A DNA stretch of 64,000 nucleotides from Stenotrophomonas rhizophila (GCF_003651185.1 NZ_RCDC01000007.1:1-64000), one strand, 5' to 3'; positions 52,026 to 61,937 are shown, counted from the first letter of the stretch. Numbers and translations: made by a program. Notes: a model not told the origin generated them from the letters alone.

Positions 52026-52886
52026 ATGAGTGACGTGTTGGACAGCGCGGCCGGCGATCTGCTGCAGGCCGCGCAGCAGTGCCTGGGCGAGCCGGATCCG
52101 CTGCGCAAGGTCGCGCTGACCCAGCACTACGCGGTGCAGTTCCGCGCCGGTCGCCTGAAGGCACCGGCCGATGCGCCGGCGCCGGAGCCGATCCGGATGC
52201 CCGGGCGCCCGGCCAGGCCGACCCTGGTCCACCCGCGCGATCTGCCGCGGCGTGGCCTGGGCAGCGTGGAGGGGCGCGCCGCGTTCGTGCACGCCATCGC
52301 GCATATCGAACTCAATGCGATCGATCTGGCGTGGGATGCGGTCTACCGCTTCCGCGGCCTGCCGAGCTCCTTCCATGCAGACTGGGTCAGCGTGGCTGAT
52401 GACGAATCGCGCCACTTCATGCTGCTGCACGATCGGCTGCAGGCCAACGGCTATGCCTACGGCGATTTCGACGCGCATAACGGGCTATGGGAAATGTGCG
52501 AGAAAACCGCGCATGACGGGCTCGCGCGCATGGCACTGGTGCCGCGTGTTCTCGAAGCGCGCGGGCTGGATGTCACGCCGGGCATGATCGTGAAGCTGCG
52601 TGCCGGTGGCGACCATGCCACCGCCGATGTGCTGGAGATCATCCTGCGCGAAGAGGTCGCGCATGTGGCCGCGGGTTCGCGGTGGTACCGCTGGTACTGC
52701 ACGCGCGAGAACGTCAAGCCGCGCCCGCGGTTCATGGCACTGCTGCGCGAGTACGCCGGCGGCTTCCTCTATGGCCCGTTCAACCTGGAAGCCAGGCTGC
52801 TTGCCGGATTCGACGAAGAAGAACTGGCCGAGCTGATCGAACAGACCGAACTGCGCGGTCAGGTGTTGGCCAGCACCACGCGCTGA
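52026..52886 (+). CDS. DUF455 family ferritin-like protein
   Basis: 286 residues. Ferritin-like helical bundle with candidate metal ligands in AIAHIELNAIDLAWD, VADDESRHFMLLHD and LREEVAHVAAGSRW. The activity is unknown; a di-iron centre is inferred from the Glu/His pattern. It starts 9 bases after purF and is likely co-transcribed. Its 3' end overlaps the convergent DUF2235 gene by 28 bases. Confidence 0.85.
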   Translation: MSDVLDSAAGDLLQAAQQCLGEPDPLRKVALTQHYAVQFRAGRLKAPADAPAPEPIRMPGRPARPTLVHPRDLPRRGLGSVEGRAAFVHAIAHIELNAIDLAWDAVYRFRGLPSSFHADWVSVADDESRHFMLLHDRLQANGYAYGDFDAHNGLWEMCEKTAHDGLARMALVPRVLEARGLDVTPGMIVKLRAGGDHATADVLEIILREEVAHVAAGSRWYRWYCTRENVKPRPRFMALLREYAGGFLYGPFNLEARLLAGFDEEELAELIEQTELRGQVLASTTR

Positions 52887-54367
52887 CCGTTTTCGGTCGG
52901 CCGGTTGACATAGAACAGGCCCGGCCCCGGCCGGTACGGCAGTTCCCGCGTGCCTTCATCGGCGGCATAGAGCAGCGCAGTGTCACCCAGTGCATCGAAG
53001 TTCCAGTGCGCGGACTGCATCAGGTAATGCTGGCCAAGCGTGCGCTCCTGCGCGGCATCGAGCGGATGGCCGGCCAGCAACCGGGCCGCGATGGGCTGCA
53101 GTTCAGCGGGCAACGCCAATGCCGGCAGCTGGTCAGGCGAGGTTGTCCAGGCCACGCCCGCCGCTGCGGCATGCTGGTGCAGCAACCGCAAGGCGATGAA
53201 CTGGTAACGCGCGTCGATCTCGCGGCGCAGCACCACCGCCGCGTAGGCACGCAGGGTAAATTGCGGCAGGACGCTGCGGCTGCCGGCGACACGCTGCTGT
53301 TGCCAGTGGTGCCAGACGTCCACCCAGATCGCGTCATCTCCCAGCCCCAGTGCGCGCTGCCAGCGCCGACACGTCGCCTGTGCGGCGCGGTAGACAGTGC
53401 TCGCGCGCAGCAGCGCCAGCGGCGGTACATCGCCTGCCGCCAGTCCGGTGCCACGCAGCAGCTGTCCCTGTGGGCGGCTCAGCAGCTTGGGTCCTTCGAT
53501 GCGCTGGTCGTAGCCGCCGCCGATGTTGGCGTGCACGCCTGGCAACGCGATCTCTTCATGTTCGGGCGCCACGCTGGTCAGCGCGAAATGTTCGCGGTGC
53601 TCATCGCGCGCGACCAGCTGCACCACCTTGTCCGCACAGCCGGCGGGCAGTGCCACCGCCGGCATCTCACCGGGGTGCTGGCGGCCGATCGCCACCACCG
53701 TATCGAGCAGCCCGACGAAGCGCACCGGCCGCACCGCGGCTGGAAATCCCGGCGCCAATGACCAGCCCGAGCGCACCAGTTGCTCGCGCAGCCACGCGGC
53801 GGCACCGGGTGTGTTGAGCACGTTCACCGCGTCGCGCGCGCTGGCCGCGCCACGCGAATAGCCAAACAGATCCACCCGCGCGCTGCCGAGTACGCGGTCA
53901 GGGTGTGCGCGGGCGAGCTGGCGCAGCGCGTCGGGTAGCAGCTGCTCCAGGGCCCGGCGTCGCTTTGCGCGGACACCGGTGCGGCCGATGCCGAACGCCA
54001 GCCCCAGCAGGTCGTCCTCTTCACCGGTGCGCGTGCCCACACCCTCGATATAGATCGACAGCGCGAGCGTGCTACCTGCGGGCGGCATCTGCCGATGGTC
54101 CGGATACAGCGCATGGAGCCGCGCAATGTTGGTCAGGCCGTTGCTGTAGCTGCTGGTCAAGCGGCTCTGGTACGGGGAGGCATCATCGGCGACCACGGCG
54201 GGTGGGCGCGGTGTTGGCGTCGTGGCGCCTGCCGGGCGTGAGGCGCGCTGCAGATTGTCAGCGTTGTTGCGGGTGCCATCGAAGAACAGACCGATGTGCA
54301 GCGTACTGTCGAGGCGGGTGCGATCGGGTGGGCTCATATCCAGCGCCTGGTTCGGGTCTGCATGCAT
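52859..54367 (-). CDS. DUF2235 protein, Tle1-like lipase/phospholipase
   Basis: 502 residues. N-terminal DUF2235 domain with HIGLFFDGTRNNADN, the nucleophile elbow DLFGYSRGAASARD (GXSXG), the Asp candidate LLDTVVAIG and the His candidate PGVHANIGGGYDQR. Tle1-type type VI secretion effectors have this domain, but no vgrG, PAAR or immunity gene is adjacent, and no signal peptide is present. The ATG at 54367 follows AGGTGG. The 3' end overlaps the convergent DUF455 gene by 28 bases. Confidence 0.82.
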   Translation of the reverse strand: MHADPNQALDMSPPDRTRLDSTLHIGLFFDGTRNNADNLQRASRPAGATTPTPRPPAVVADDASPYQSRLTSSYSNGLTNIARLHALYPDHRQMPPAGSTLALSIYIEGVGTRTGEEDDLLGLAFGIGRTGVRAKRRRALEQLLPDALRQLARAHPDRVLGSARVDLFGYSRGAASARDAVNVLNTPGAAAWLREQLVRSGWSLAPGFPAAVRPVRFVGLLDTVVAIGRQHPGEMPAVALPAGCADKVVQLVARDEHREHFALTSVAPEHEEIALPGVHANIGGGYDQRIEGPKLLSRPQGQLLRGTGLAAGDVPPLALLRASTVYRAAQATCRRWQRALGLGDDAIWVDVWHHWQQQRVAGSRSVLPQFTLRAYAAVVLRREIDARYQFIALRLLHQHAAAAGVAWTTSPDQLPALALPAELQPIAARLLAGHPLDAAQERTLGQHYLMQSAHWNFDALGDTALLYAADEGTRELPYRPGPGLFYVNRPTENGQRVVLANT

Positions 54368-54572
54368 ATCCACCTGTGTCCGGCCATGATCGACCCGCGG
54401 GGTTGAGCAGCAATGGGGACGCACGGTAGGACGATAATTCAATACGCGGCGATGATCGAGATGTCGCTATCGGCATTTTGTTTTGATACCAAGGCCGATA
54501 TAACGCAAGGTTTACGTGGCCGTGTCGAGCGGTGCCTATTCTGCAGGCCGTTTCCGCACAACGGGCCTTCCC
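54368..54572. other. A+T-richer spacer upstream of the lipase gene
   Basis: Spacer between the DUF2235 gene (-) and the orphan Tat ORF (+). It is richer in A+T than its surroundings around 54430-54510, with a TATAAC (54499-54504) on the + strand and TTTTGT at 17-base spacing (54476-54481), a weak promoter candidate. No coding region was found. Confidence 0.3.
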
Positions 54573-54824
54573 ATGACGCTTCACCCACCGGTCCTGAACC
54601 GGCGTCGTTTTCTCGGTCTGGCGGCGCTGGGAAGCACCGCGCTCAGCCTCTTCCGGCACGCTCTGGCACAGCATCTGGACGGAGCGCTTACCGCCACGTT
54701 CGATGCGGACTGGTGGTGGGGCGCTTTCCGCGCCCTGACCCTCAAAGCCCTGGCGGCGGTCCGGTTGCAGCGCGTTTGGCCAGCCGGGCTGCAGCCGGCG
54801 CTCCGGGACAGTGGGCCAGCCTGA
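54573..54824 (+). pseudogene. Orphan Tat signal peptide, probably a gene remnant
   Basis: 83 codons. It begins MTLHPPVLNRRRFLGLAALG with a good twin-arginine signal (RRRFLGL, hydrophobic core, then HALAQ as cleavage site), but only about 50 unremarkable residues follow before the stop (DADWWWGAFRALTLKALAAV region). No ribosome site is clear. It could be a short exported protein, but a truncated 5' end of a larger Tat substrate is more likely. The remaining 149 bases to the next gene show no continuation. Confidence 0.4.
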
Positions 54825-54973
54825 ACCAAGATGCGGTCGATCACAGTTCGGAAGTTTGGTCCTCAATCTCTATTGAATTCACGCGGTCATGGCGCGCCAG
54901 ATGGGCATGCCGGCCCTACCGGCTGACCGCAGCACCGACTCCGCTCCCGTTTTTTCACTCAAAGAGAGGCGAC

Positions 54974-56230
54974 ATGATGTCCAGTTCGATGAGCAAGGCC
55001 GCAGGTGTGATCGCGTTGTGTCTGTTGGGGGCCGGTGGCGCTGCCGCGGCGCCGTTGTTCGAGCCGGTCACTGTGTTGAGCCGGGCCGGCAACGCTCATC
55101 AACCGGCCCTGCAGGCCCTGATGGGCTCGCCGTCGACCAGCGCGGTGCAGGAGGTACGGGTGGATGCGAGGGCGGTCGCGCCGGCACAGAAACACCTGGA
55201 GTTCGAACTGCTGGGACAGCCGGTGCAGGCCCTGCAGAGCAAGGTCGAGACGCTCGCCGACGGCGGCAGCATCTGGTACGGCCAGATCGGCACGCGTGCC
55301 GGCGCTCGCCTGATCAAGGCCGGCGCGCCGGACCCGATGAACGCGGTGATCCTGGTGCGTTCGGGCGACACGATCACCGGCTCGATCCGGAAGGACGGCC
55401 AGCTGTACCGGCTGCGTCCGCTGAGCGATGGTCGCCATGTGCTGGTGGAAGTGGATGAGGCGCGCATGCCGACCGATCATCCCGCCGAGTACAACACCCT
55501 GCCCACCGTGGCGATGCCGGCCAATGACCGGCTCGGGATCGCGGCCGCCTCGTCGGGTACGCCGGCCACCATCCGCGTGCTGGTGGTAGCCACCAATGGT
55601 GCGGTGGCGGCCTATGGCGGCAACATGCAATCGCTGGTGCAGCTGGCGGTGGCCGAATCCAACCAGGGCTACAGCAACAGCAATGTCGGCATCACCCTGG
55701 AGCTGGCCGGGTACGAGACCACCAGCTACGCCGAGTCGAGCAGTTTTTCCACGGATCTGTCGCGCTTCCGCAACACCAGCGATGGGGTGATGGACAGCAT
55801 CCATACCAGCCGCAACACCACCCGGGCCGATGTAGCGGTGCTGGTGATCAACAACGCCAGTTCCTGTGGCCTGGCCTCGGGGATCGGCTCCACGGCGGCG
55901 ACGGCGTTTGCAGCGGTGCATTGGGACTGCGCGGCCGGGTACTACTCCTTCGCGCACGAAATCGGCCACCTGCAGAGCGCACGGCACGACATCGCCACCG
56001 ACGGGAGCGCTTCGCCGTATGCCTACGGCCATGGCTACCGTTACGAGCCGGCGAGCGGCACCGGCTGGCGCACGATCATGGCCTACAACTGCACACGCAG
56101 CTGCCCGCGGTTGAACTACTGGTCCAACCCGAACGTCAGCTACAACGGGATCCCGATGGGCATCGCCAGCAGTGCCGACAACCAGCGCGTGCTGGTCAAC
56201 ACCAAGGCGGCTGTGGCCGCATTCCGCTGA
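54974..56230 (+). CDS. Zinc metalloprotease, peptidyl-Asp metallopeptidase (M72)-like
   Basis: 418 residues. Signal peptide ending AAAA-PLFEP; a propeptide-like N-terminal region (about 25-200); a metzincin catalytic domain with HEIGHLQSARHD (three zinc ligands; Ser where metzincins usually have Gly) and the Met-turn TIMAYNC. This pattern fits M72/M12-like secreted proteases such as peptidyl-Asp metallopeptidase. GAGAGG is 4 bases from the ATG at 54974 and 7 from the one at 54977, so the latter may be the true start. Confidence 0.8.
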   Translation: MMSSSMSKAAGVIALCLLGAGGAAAAPLFEPVTVLSRAGNAHQPALQALMGSPSTSAVQEVRVDARAVAPAQKHLEFELLGQPVQALQSKVETLADGGSIWYGQIGTRAGARLIKAGAPDPMNAVILVRSGDTITGSIRKDGQLYRLRPLSDGRHVLVEVDEARMPTDHPAEYNTLPTVAMPANDRLGIAAASSGTPATIRVLVVATNGAVAAYGGNMQSLVQLAVAESNQGYSNSNVGITLELAGYETTSYAESSSFSTDLSRFRNTSDGVMDSIHTSRNTTRADVAVLVINNASSCGLASGIGSTAATAFAAVHWDCAAGYYSFAHEIGHLQSARHDIATDGSASPYAYGHGYRYEPASGTGWRTIMAYNCTRSCPRLNYWSNPNVSYNGIPMGIASSADNQRVLVNTKAAVAAFR

Positions 56231-56273
56231 TCTGGATTTCCCGCGGCGGCCACTGGGCCGTCGCGGGGGCGGT

Positions 56274-57017
56274 TCAGTTCGCCAGGGCGTCCAGCGTCCA
56301 GCCATCGGGCGTGACGCGCAGCACCGAACCCTGTTCGTACCAGTCACCCAGCACGATGCGGGTGCAGTCTCGCCCGCCGGCCTGCAGCGCGTGGATGGCG
56401 GGGCGGTGGGTATGGCCATGGATCATCGTGTCCACGCCATAGCGGCCGAACGTGGCGTCGACCTCTGTCGGCGCGACATCGGTGACGGTTTCGAACTGGG
56501 CGCGATCGCCCTGTTTCATTTCCGACTGACGCGCTTGGCTCGCATCGCGCGCCTTCTGCGCGAACGCGATGCGTGCGGCCAGCGGCTGCGACAGGAACTG
56601 CGCCTGGAAGACCGGGTCGCGGGTCTGCGTGCGGAACTGCTGGTAGGCGACATCATCCGTGCACAGCAGATCGCCGTGCTGCAGCAGTACCGGACGGCCA
56701 TACAGGTCGATGACGCTCGGGTCGGGGAGAATCGTGAACCCTGCGCGGCGCGCGTAGTCCTCGCCGACCAGGAAATCGCGGTTGCCGCGGATGAAGTACA
56801 CCGGCACTCCGGCATCGGCCACGGCATGCAGCGCGATCGCCACCGCATCGGCGGCCGGGGAGGGCGTGTCATCGCCGATCCAGGCTTCGAACAGGTCGCC
56901 CAGGATGTACAGCGCCTCGGCCTGCATCGCTTCATCGCGCAGGAAGGCCAGGAACAGGTCGGTGATGGCTGGACGACTCGGGTCCAGGTGCAGATCGGAG
57001 ATGAACAGCGTGGTCAT
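56274..57017 (-). CDS. lpxH: UDP-2,3-diacylglucosamine hydrolase
   Basis: 247 residues. Calcineurin-like metallophosphoesterase with all LpxH blocks: [45 protein letters not shown] and IHGHTHRPA. It makes lipid X from UDP-2,3-diacylglucosamine in lipid A synthesis at the inner membrane. The ATG at 57017 begins [10 protein letters not shown]. Confidence 0.95.
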   Translation of the reverse strand: MTTLFISDLHLDPSRPAITDLFLAFLRDEAMQAEALYILGDLFEAWIGDDTPSPAADAVAIALHAVADAGVPVYFIRGNRDFLVGEDYARRAGFTILPDPSVIDLYGRPVLLQHGDLLCTDDVAYQQFRTQTRDPVFQAQFLSQPLAARIAFAQKARDASQARQSEMKQGDRAQFETVTDVAPTEVDATFGRYGVDTMIHGHTHRPAIHALQAGGRDCTRIVLGDWYEQGSVLRVTPDGWTLDALAN

Positions 57018-57063
57018 GGACCCATTGTAAAACGCAGGTGCGCGATGCGCGCGTGCCTGTTGC

Positions 57064-57603
57064 TCACACCGGCAACGGCAGCCATTGCAGGCTGGCGGCA
57101 GCGAGCAGTGCGGCGATGCCGGTCGCGGCCAGCACATCGCTCGGGTAGTGCAGGCCCAGCACCACCCGCGACAGCCCGATCAGCACGGTGAAGGGCACCA
57201 GCAGCGGGGCCAGCCACGGGTAGTAGGCCAGTGCCACGATCGTGAAGGACACCGCGTGCAGGGTGTGCCCGGACGGGAAACTGAACTCGTCCAGCGGCGC
57301 CACCCAGGCACGGATGCGCAGGTCGGCGGCAAATGGCCGCGGGCGGCGCGTCCAGCGCTTGAGGCCCTTGTACAGCAGCAGTGCCATCAAGCCGGTGGCA
57401 GCCATGTGCAACGAAGCACGCAGGCCATCGAAGCCGTCCAGCAGCACCAGCGCGCCCATCAGCGCGTACCAGAACGCGCCATCGCCCAAGCGGCTGATCA
57501 CCGCGAAGGCATGGCGGATCCGGCGGTGCCGGCAGTAGTGGTTGGCGCGGCGGCACCAACGGGTTTCGCGCCCGCGCAGGGCATCAAGCGGCGTGGTCGG
57601 CAT
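57064..57603 (-). CDS. PAP2 family phosphatase
   Basis: 179 residues, several membrane helices. The PAP2 motifs are [12 protein letters not shown] (KX6RP), FPSGH and [12 protein letters not shown] (SRX5HX3D). It probably dephosphorylates a lipid phosphate such as phosphatidate or undecaprenyl pyrophosphate, or a product of the adjoining glycosyltransferase pathway. Its first 20 bases overlap the end of the glycosyltransferase gene, so the two are translationally coupled. Confidence 0.88.
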   Translation of the reverse strand: MPTTPLDALRGRETRWCRRANHYCRHRRIRHAFAVISRLGDGAFWYALMGALVLLDGFDGLRASLHMAATGLMALLLYKGLKRWTRRPRPFAADLRIRAWVAPLDEFSFPSGHTLHAVSFTIVALAYYPWLAPLLVPFTVLIGLSRVVLGLHYPSDVLAATGIAALLAAASLQWLPLPV

Positions 57604-58723
57604 GCGGCCTCCGGGCCTGGGCCAGTTCGGCCAGCAGCGCATCGAACTCGGCCACCACGTGCTGCGGATGCAGCCGCTTCATCGCAACGGCGGCCGTGCG
57701 GCCGAGCCGGTGGCGCAGGGCGTCGTCGCCGGCCAACTGCACGGCGGCGGTCACAAACTCGCTGTCGTCATTCACGGCAATGCCGTTTTCATCGGTGCGC
57801 AGGTACTCGCGGGCAGCGCCGTAATCGAAGGCGACCGTGGCCAGACCGCTGGCCATCGCTTCAAGGGTCACGTTGCCGAAGGTCTCGCTGCGGCTGGGGA
57901 AGAGGAACAGATCGCCGCTGGCGAAGTGCCGCGCCAGCGCATCGCCGCGCTGCACGCCGCAGAAGATGAAGTCCGGGTTGTCATGCGACAGCTTGGCGCG
58001 TGACGGTCCATCACCGACAAACACGAACCGCGCCTTCGGTCGCACCTGCTGCAGGCGGCGGAATGCTTTGACCGCCAGACCGAGGTTTTTTTCCGGTGCG
58101 ATGCGGCCGACATAGATCGCCGCGAAGCCGTTGCCATCGATGCCCCATTCCTCGCGCAGTGCCGGATCGCGCCGCTCGGGCTCGAACTGGCTGCTGTCCA
58201 CCGCGCGCGCCAGCAGACGCACCCGATCAAAGCCCTGTTCGCCGAGGAAGTGCTGCAGCTCCTGGGTCGGCACCAGCGTCGCATCGGCCTGGTTGTGGAA
58301 GCGCCGCATCCAGCGCAGGGCGGCCGCCTGCAGCCAGGCCACGCCGTAGTCGGGCAGGTACTCATCGAAGCGGGTATGGAAGCCGGTCGCGACCGGGATC
58401 CCGAGGCGCCGCGCGGTGCGCAGTGCCGACCAGCCCAGCGGGCCTTCGGTGGCGATGTAGATCGCGTCCGGCCGCTGGTGTTGCCACTGGCGGGCCAGGC
58501 GGGTGGGGGCGGGCAGGCCGAAGCGCAGGCCGGGATAGCGTGGCAGGCCGGCACCGGTGACCAGCACGGTGCTGTCCACCGCCTCGCTGTCGGACGGTTG
58601 CCGCGGCCGGACCAGATCGACCTGATGGCCCGCGGCACGCAAACCCAGTTCCAGGCCCTGCACGGTCAAGGCAACGCCATTGACTTCAGGGGGGTAGGTT
58701 TCGGTGACGATGGCATAGCGCAT
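57584..58723 (-). CDS. GT4-family glycosyltransferase (mannosyltransferase-like)
   Basis: 379 residues. It starts MRYAIVTETYPPEVNGVALT, typical of GDP-mannose-dependent alpha-mannosyltransferases (MgtA/PimB-like); GFHTRFDEYLP; donor-binding region YVGRIAPEKNLGLAVKAFR and SRSETFGNVTLEAMASG. The acceptor is perhaps a glycolipid, considering the coupled PAP2 phosphatase. The ATG at 58723 is preferred to a 31-residue longer form. Confidence 0.88.
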   Translation of the reverse strand: MRYAIVTETYPPEVNGVALTVQGLELGLRAAGHQVDLVRPRQPSDSEAVDSTVLVTGAGLPRYPGLRFGLPAPTRLARQWQHQRPDAIYIATEGPLGWSALRTARRLGIPVATGFHTRFDEYLPDYGVAWLQAAALRWMRRFHNQADATLVPTQELQHFLGEQGFDRVRLLARAVDSSQFEPERRDPALREEWGIDGNGFAAIYVGRIAPEKNLGLAVKAFRRLQQVRPKARFVFVGDGPSRAKLSHDNPDFIFCGVQRGDALARHFASGDLFLFPSRSETFGNVTLEAMASGLATVAFDYGAAREYLRTDENGIAVNDDSEFVTAAVQLAGDDALRHRLGRTAAVAMKRLHPQHVVAEFDALLAELAQARRPHADHAA

Positions 58724-58814
58724 GGCGGGCCTCCGGTATGCCACGCATGCTGGGGCCGGGCGATGTAGCCGACATGACCGCTGTATGACGCTTGGATGAC
58801 GCGCGCGCCGCCAC

Positions 58815-58843
58815 AAAAAGCCACGGCCCCGAAGGGCCGTGGC
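58815..58843 (-). terminator. Terminator of the second TonB receptor gene
   Basis: Stem GCCACGGCCC/GGGCCGTGGC (58820-58829 with 58834-58843), CGAA loop. On the - strand T5 follows (complement of A5 58815-58819). Confidence 0.85.
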
Positions 58844-58869
58844 AGTGACCTGGTGCTATCCGGCGGCGA

Positions 58870-61779
58870 TCAGAAACGCTGCTGGTACTTCATGTACATG
58901 AAACGGCCGATGTCGTAGCCGCCGTAGTAGGAGAACGCCGAGTTCGGCTGGCTGTACATGATGGGGCCGTACTTCTGGAACACGTTGTTGGCGCCGACCG
59001 AGACAGTGGCATCCCAGGGCAGGTTGTAACGGAACTGCACGTCGTGGAAGGTGACAGAGCCGCGCCGGTTGTAGTCGCGCGAGCCGGCAAACCAGGGCGC
59101 CTGCATGCCCGGGTCGGAGCACTCGTCCGGCCGGGTCTTGACGTTGATGCAGCGTTCCTTCACCCCGGAGTAGTAGCGCGCGGTCCAGCTCACCCCGAAG
59201 TCCCCAACGTCCCAGCCCAGGGTCAGGTTGGAGCGCACGCGGAAGCCGCTGCCGATGCCGTTGCTAGGGGTCGGCACGACGTCGGTGTCGTTGGTCGAAC
59301 GTGACAGGTACGAGCTGACGTAGGTGGTCGACCATCCCGTGCTCAGCTTGCCGTAAGCGGTATCCAGATGGTGGCTGAGCTCCAGGTCGTAGCCTTCGGT
59401 TTCCACGAAGCCGGAGTTGCGCTTGCCGTACTTCAACTGGTCGACGATGCCGGTGACCGGATCGCGGGTGAAGCCGCTGCAGCGAGACGCGATGCCCTGC
59501 TCATAGCAGTCGCGCAGCATGTCGTTGGGGTGGTCGTTGACGATGGTGTTGTCGATGCGGATCTTCCACCAGTCCAGTGCCACGTTGAGGTTGGGCACGA
59601 AGGTCGGGCTCCAGACCAGGCCCAGCGTGCGGCTGGTCGAGGTTTCCGGCTGCAGGTCCGGATTGGAGCCATTGGTGAACGGCACCGGGGTCTGGTCGCT
59701 GCTGCTGGTGATCGGCACGCCGCCCTGGCGCAGCTGACGGTAGCTGTCCGCATTGGCGATGTCAGCGGCACAGCGCGCGCGGACCTCGGCACTGCTGGCC
59801 GAGGCGCCGTAGACGGTATCGCAGGGGTCGCGGTAGCCGGTGGTGAAGGTCTCCGAGCCACCGCCGTACAGATCGGAGATGGTGGGTGCACGGAAGCCTT
59901 GCGCCCACGTGCCACGCACCAGCAGCTGCTCGATCGGCTTCCACTTGAAGCCGAATTTGCTGTTGAGGGTGGTGCCGAAGGTGCTGTAGTCCGAGTGACG
60001 GGTGGCGGCGTTCAGGCTCAGCTCGCGCGCACCCGGCAGGTCGGCCAGGATCGGCACGCTCAGCTCCAGGTAGGCCTCGTTGACCTTGTAGTCGCCGCCG
60101 GTCGGGCCGGCGGCCAGATTGGTGGTGGCGCCGCTCTGGGCCAGCGGATCGGGAATGAACTCACCGGCCTCCTTGCGGGTTTCCACGCCGAAGGCGAAGC
60201 CAAGACCGCCGGCTGGCAGCGTCATGACCGTACCGGCGATGCTGGCGAACGCGTTGCGGGTGGTGGTCTTGCCGCGGGAGACTTCCGGCGGGAACAGATA
60301 GTCGATCAGCGCCTGGTTGCCGGTCAGGCCATTGGGGTCATTGCTGCCGTAAGGCACCAGTGGATTCCAGGGCATGCAGCCGGCAATCGGCGCGCCAGGA
60401 ACGCCGCATTCCACCTTGCCGGTAACCTCGTTGTAGTACGACGGGCCGACCGCGTTCTTGACGCGTTCCTTGTTGAGGTTGCCGGTGGCGCGCTGCAGCA
60501 GTTCGCTGCGGTTGTACTGGTAGCCCACTTCCCAATCGAAGTAGCGCTCGCCCACCTCGAAGCTGCCTTCCAGTGCCGCCACCGCACGCCAGGTGGTGAG
60601 GTCGCTGGTGCTGACCCGCGGGACCTCCCAGGTGCGGCGATTCCAGGCGATGTCGGTGGGGTTCTCGTACCCATGGTGATTGCCGAACGGATTGAACCAG
60701 CTGTCGGCCGACATCCGCCCGATGCCGGCGGTGGAGGACTGCAGCGGATAGCCGGCGATCTGGCGGGTGGACGTGCGCTTGTTGTAGCCCAGCTGAGTGG
60801 TCAGGCGGATGTCATCGGTCAACTCCAACCGGCCATCCAGGAACAGCGAATCGCGCTTGAGCGGCGAGATCAGGTGCATCTGTTCCTGCGCGTTGCTGAC
60901 GTCGCCGGTGACGGGGGTCAAGTCACTGAGATGGTAGTTGCCCGGGTTGGTCGGGTCGGCGCCGCGGTCCAGTGAGTAGTTGCAGCCTGCCGCGGCGGTA
61001 CAGCCCGGGCCCTTCAGGCCGTTGATCTGACCCCACTGACTGACCTGGGTCCAGTTGTCGCCGGGGTGGCGCGTGGTGTTCGGGAATTGGCTGAACCAGC
61101 GATCGCGTGCCCACACCCCCTTCTCTTCGGTGTGCTCGGCCGAGAAGGTCAGCGAAGCGCGGTCGTTGGACCAGCCGGCCACCACGTCGACGCTGTTGCG
61201 CGCGCCATCGCCCTGGCTGTACTGGCCGTGGTAGACGTTGGCAGTGACGCCATTGACGTTGTGGCGGGTGATGATGTTGATCACGCCGGCCATGGCGTCC
61301 GAACCATAGATCGCCGAGGCGCCGTCCTTCAGCACTTCCATGCGTTCGATCGCCGAGACCGGCACACTGGAGATGTCCTGGTAGCCGCCGGTGTTGATGC
61401 CCAGGCGCTTGCCGTTGATCAGCACCAAGGTGCGCTGTGCGCCCAGGTTGCGCATGTCGATGTAGGTGCCACCGGCGTTCTCGCCAGCGGCCAGGACGTT
61501 GGAGCGGCTGATGGACGGGCTGCCTACCGCGGTCAGGTTCTGCAGGATGTCGGCGACCGAGCTGAAGCCCTGGCGTTCGATGTCGGCGCGGCTGATCGCG
61601 AGCACCGGCTGCGCGGATTCGACATCAACCTGGCGGATGCGCGATCCGGTGATCTCGATGCGGTCCAGGGTGGTCGGGGTGGCGTCCTGGGCGAGGACGG
61701 CAGTGGAGGCCAGGCCAGCGGTGCCGGCCACGAGGGCAAGGCGGATCGCCTGCCACAACGGGGTGGTGGATGAAGACAT
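58870..61779 (-). CDS. Large TonB-dependent receptor
   Basis: 969 residues. Signal peptide cut after AVLAQ; TonB-box-like LDRIEITGSRIRQVDVES; plug with VADILQNLTAV and VEVLKDGASAIYGSDAMAGV-type segment (ERMEVLKDGASAIYGSD); barrel ending KYQQRF. It belongs to the big Xanthomonadaceae receptors often expanded for peptide or carbohydrate uptake; the substrate is unknown. The ATG at 61779 (MSSSTTPLWQAIRLAL) follows a GAGAGAGAG tract. The gene stands alone between ppx and the glycosyltransferase, with its own terminator. Confidence 0.92.
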   Translation of the reverse strand: MSSSTTPLWQAIRLALVAGTAGLASTAVLAQDATPTTLDRIEITGSRIRQVDVESAQPVLAISRADIERQGFSSVADILQNLTAVGSPSISRSNVLAAGENAGGTYIDMRNLGAQRTLVLINGKRLGINTGGYQDISSVPVSAIERMEVLKDGASAIYGSDAMAGVINIITRHNVNGVTANVYHGQYSQGDGARNSVDVVAGWSNDRASLTFSAEHTEEKGVWARDRWFSQFPNTTRHPGDNWTQVSQWGQINGLKGPGCTAAAGCNYSLDRGADPTNPGNYHLSDLTPVTGDVSNAQEQMHLISPLKRDSLFLDGRLELTDDIRLTTQLGYNKRTSTRQIAGYPLQSSTAGIGRMSADSWFNPFGNHHGYENPTDIAWNRRTWEVPRVSTSDLTTWRAVAALEGSFEVGERYFDWEVGYQYNRSELLQRATGNLNKERVKNAVGPSYYNEVTGKVECGVPGAPIAGCMPWNPLVPYGSNDPNGLTGNQALIDYLFPPEVSRGKTTTRNAFASIAGTVMTLPAGGLGFAFGVETRKEAGEFIPDPLAQSGATTNLAAGPTGGDYKVNEAYLELSVPILADLPGARELSLNAATRHSDYSTFGTTLNSKFGFKWKPIEQLLVRGTWAQGFRAPTISDLYGGGSETFTTGYRDPCDTVYGASASSAEVRARCAADIANADSYRQLRQGGVPITSSSDQTPVPFTNGSNPDLQPETSTSRTLGLVWSPTFVPNLNVALDWWKIRIDNTIVNDHPNDMLRDCYEQGIASRCSGFTRDPVTGIVDQLKYGKRNSGFVETEGYDLELSHHLDTAYGKLSTGWSTTYVSSYLSRSTNDTDVVPTPSNGIGSGFRVRSNLTLGWDVGDFGVSWTARYYSGVKERCINVKTRPDECSDPGMQAPWFAGSRDYNRRGSVTFHDVQFRYNLPWDATVSVGANNVFQKYGPIMYSQPNSAFSYYGGYDIGRFMYMKYQQRF

Positions 61780-61937
61780 GATCGACTCTCTCTCTCTTAT
61801 CGGAACGACGTCCAAGAAGTCGGCGGACCCAAGTGCCGCCTGCTTCAAAAGTCCGGCCGTGTGAAGACCGGTGTCCCGAGAGTAGATCGATTGGTTAAGA
61901 AGCCATGAAGCACATGTGAGGCCGTTCTCACTATGAG

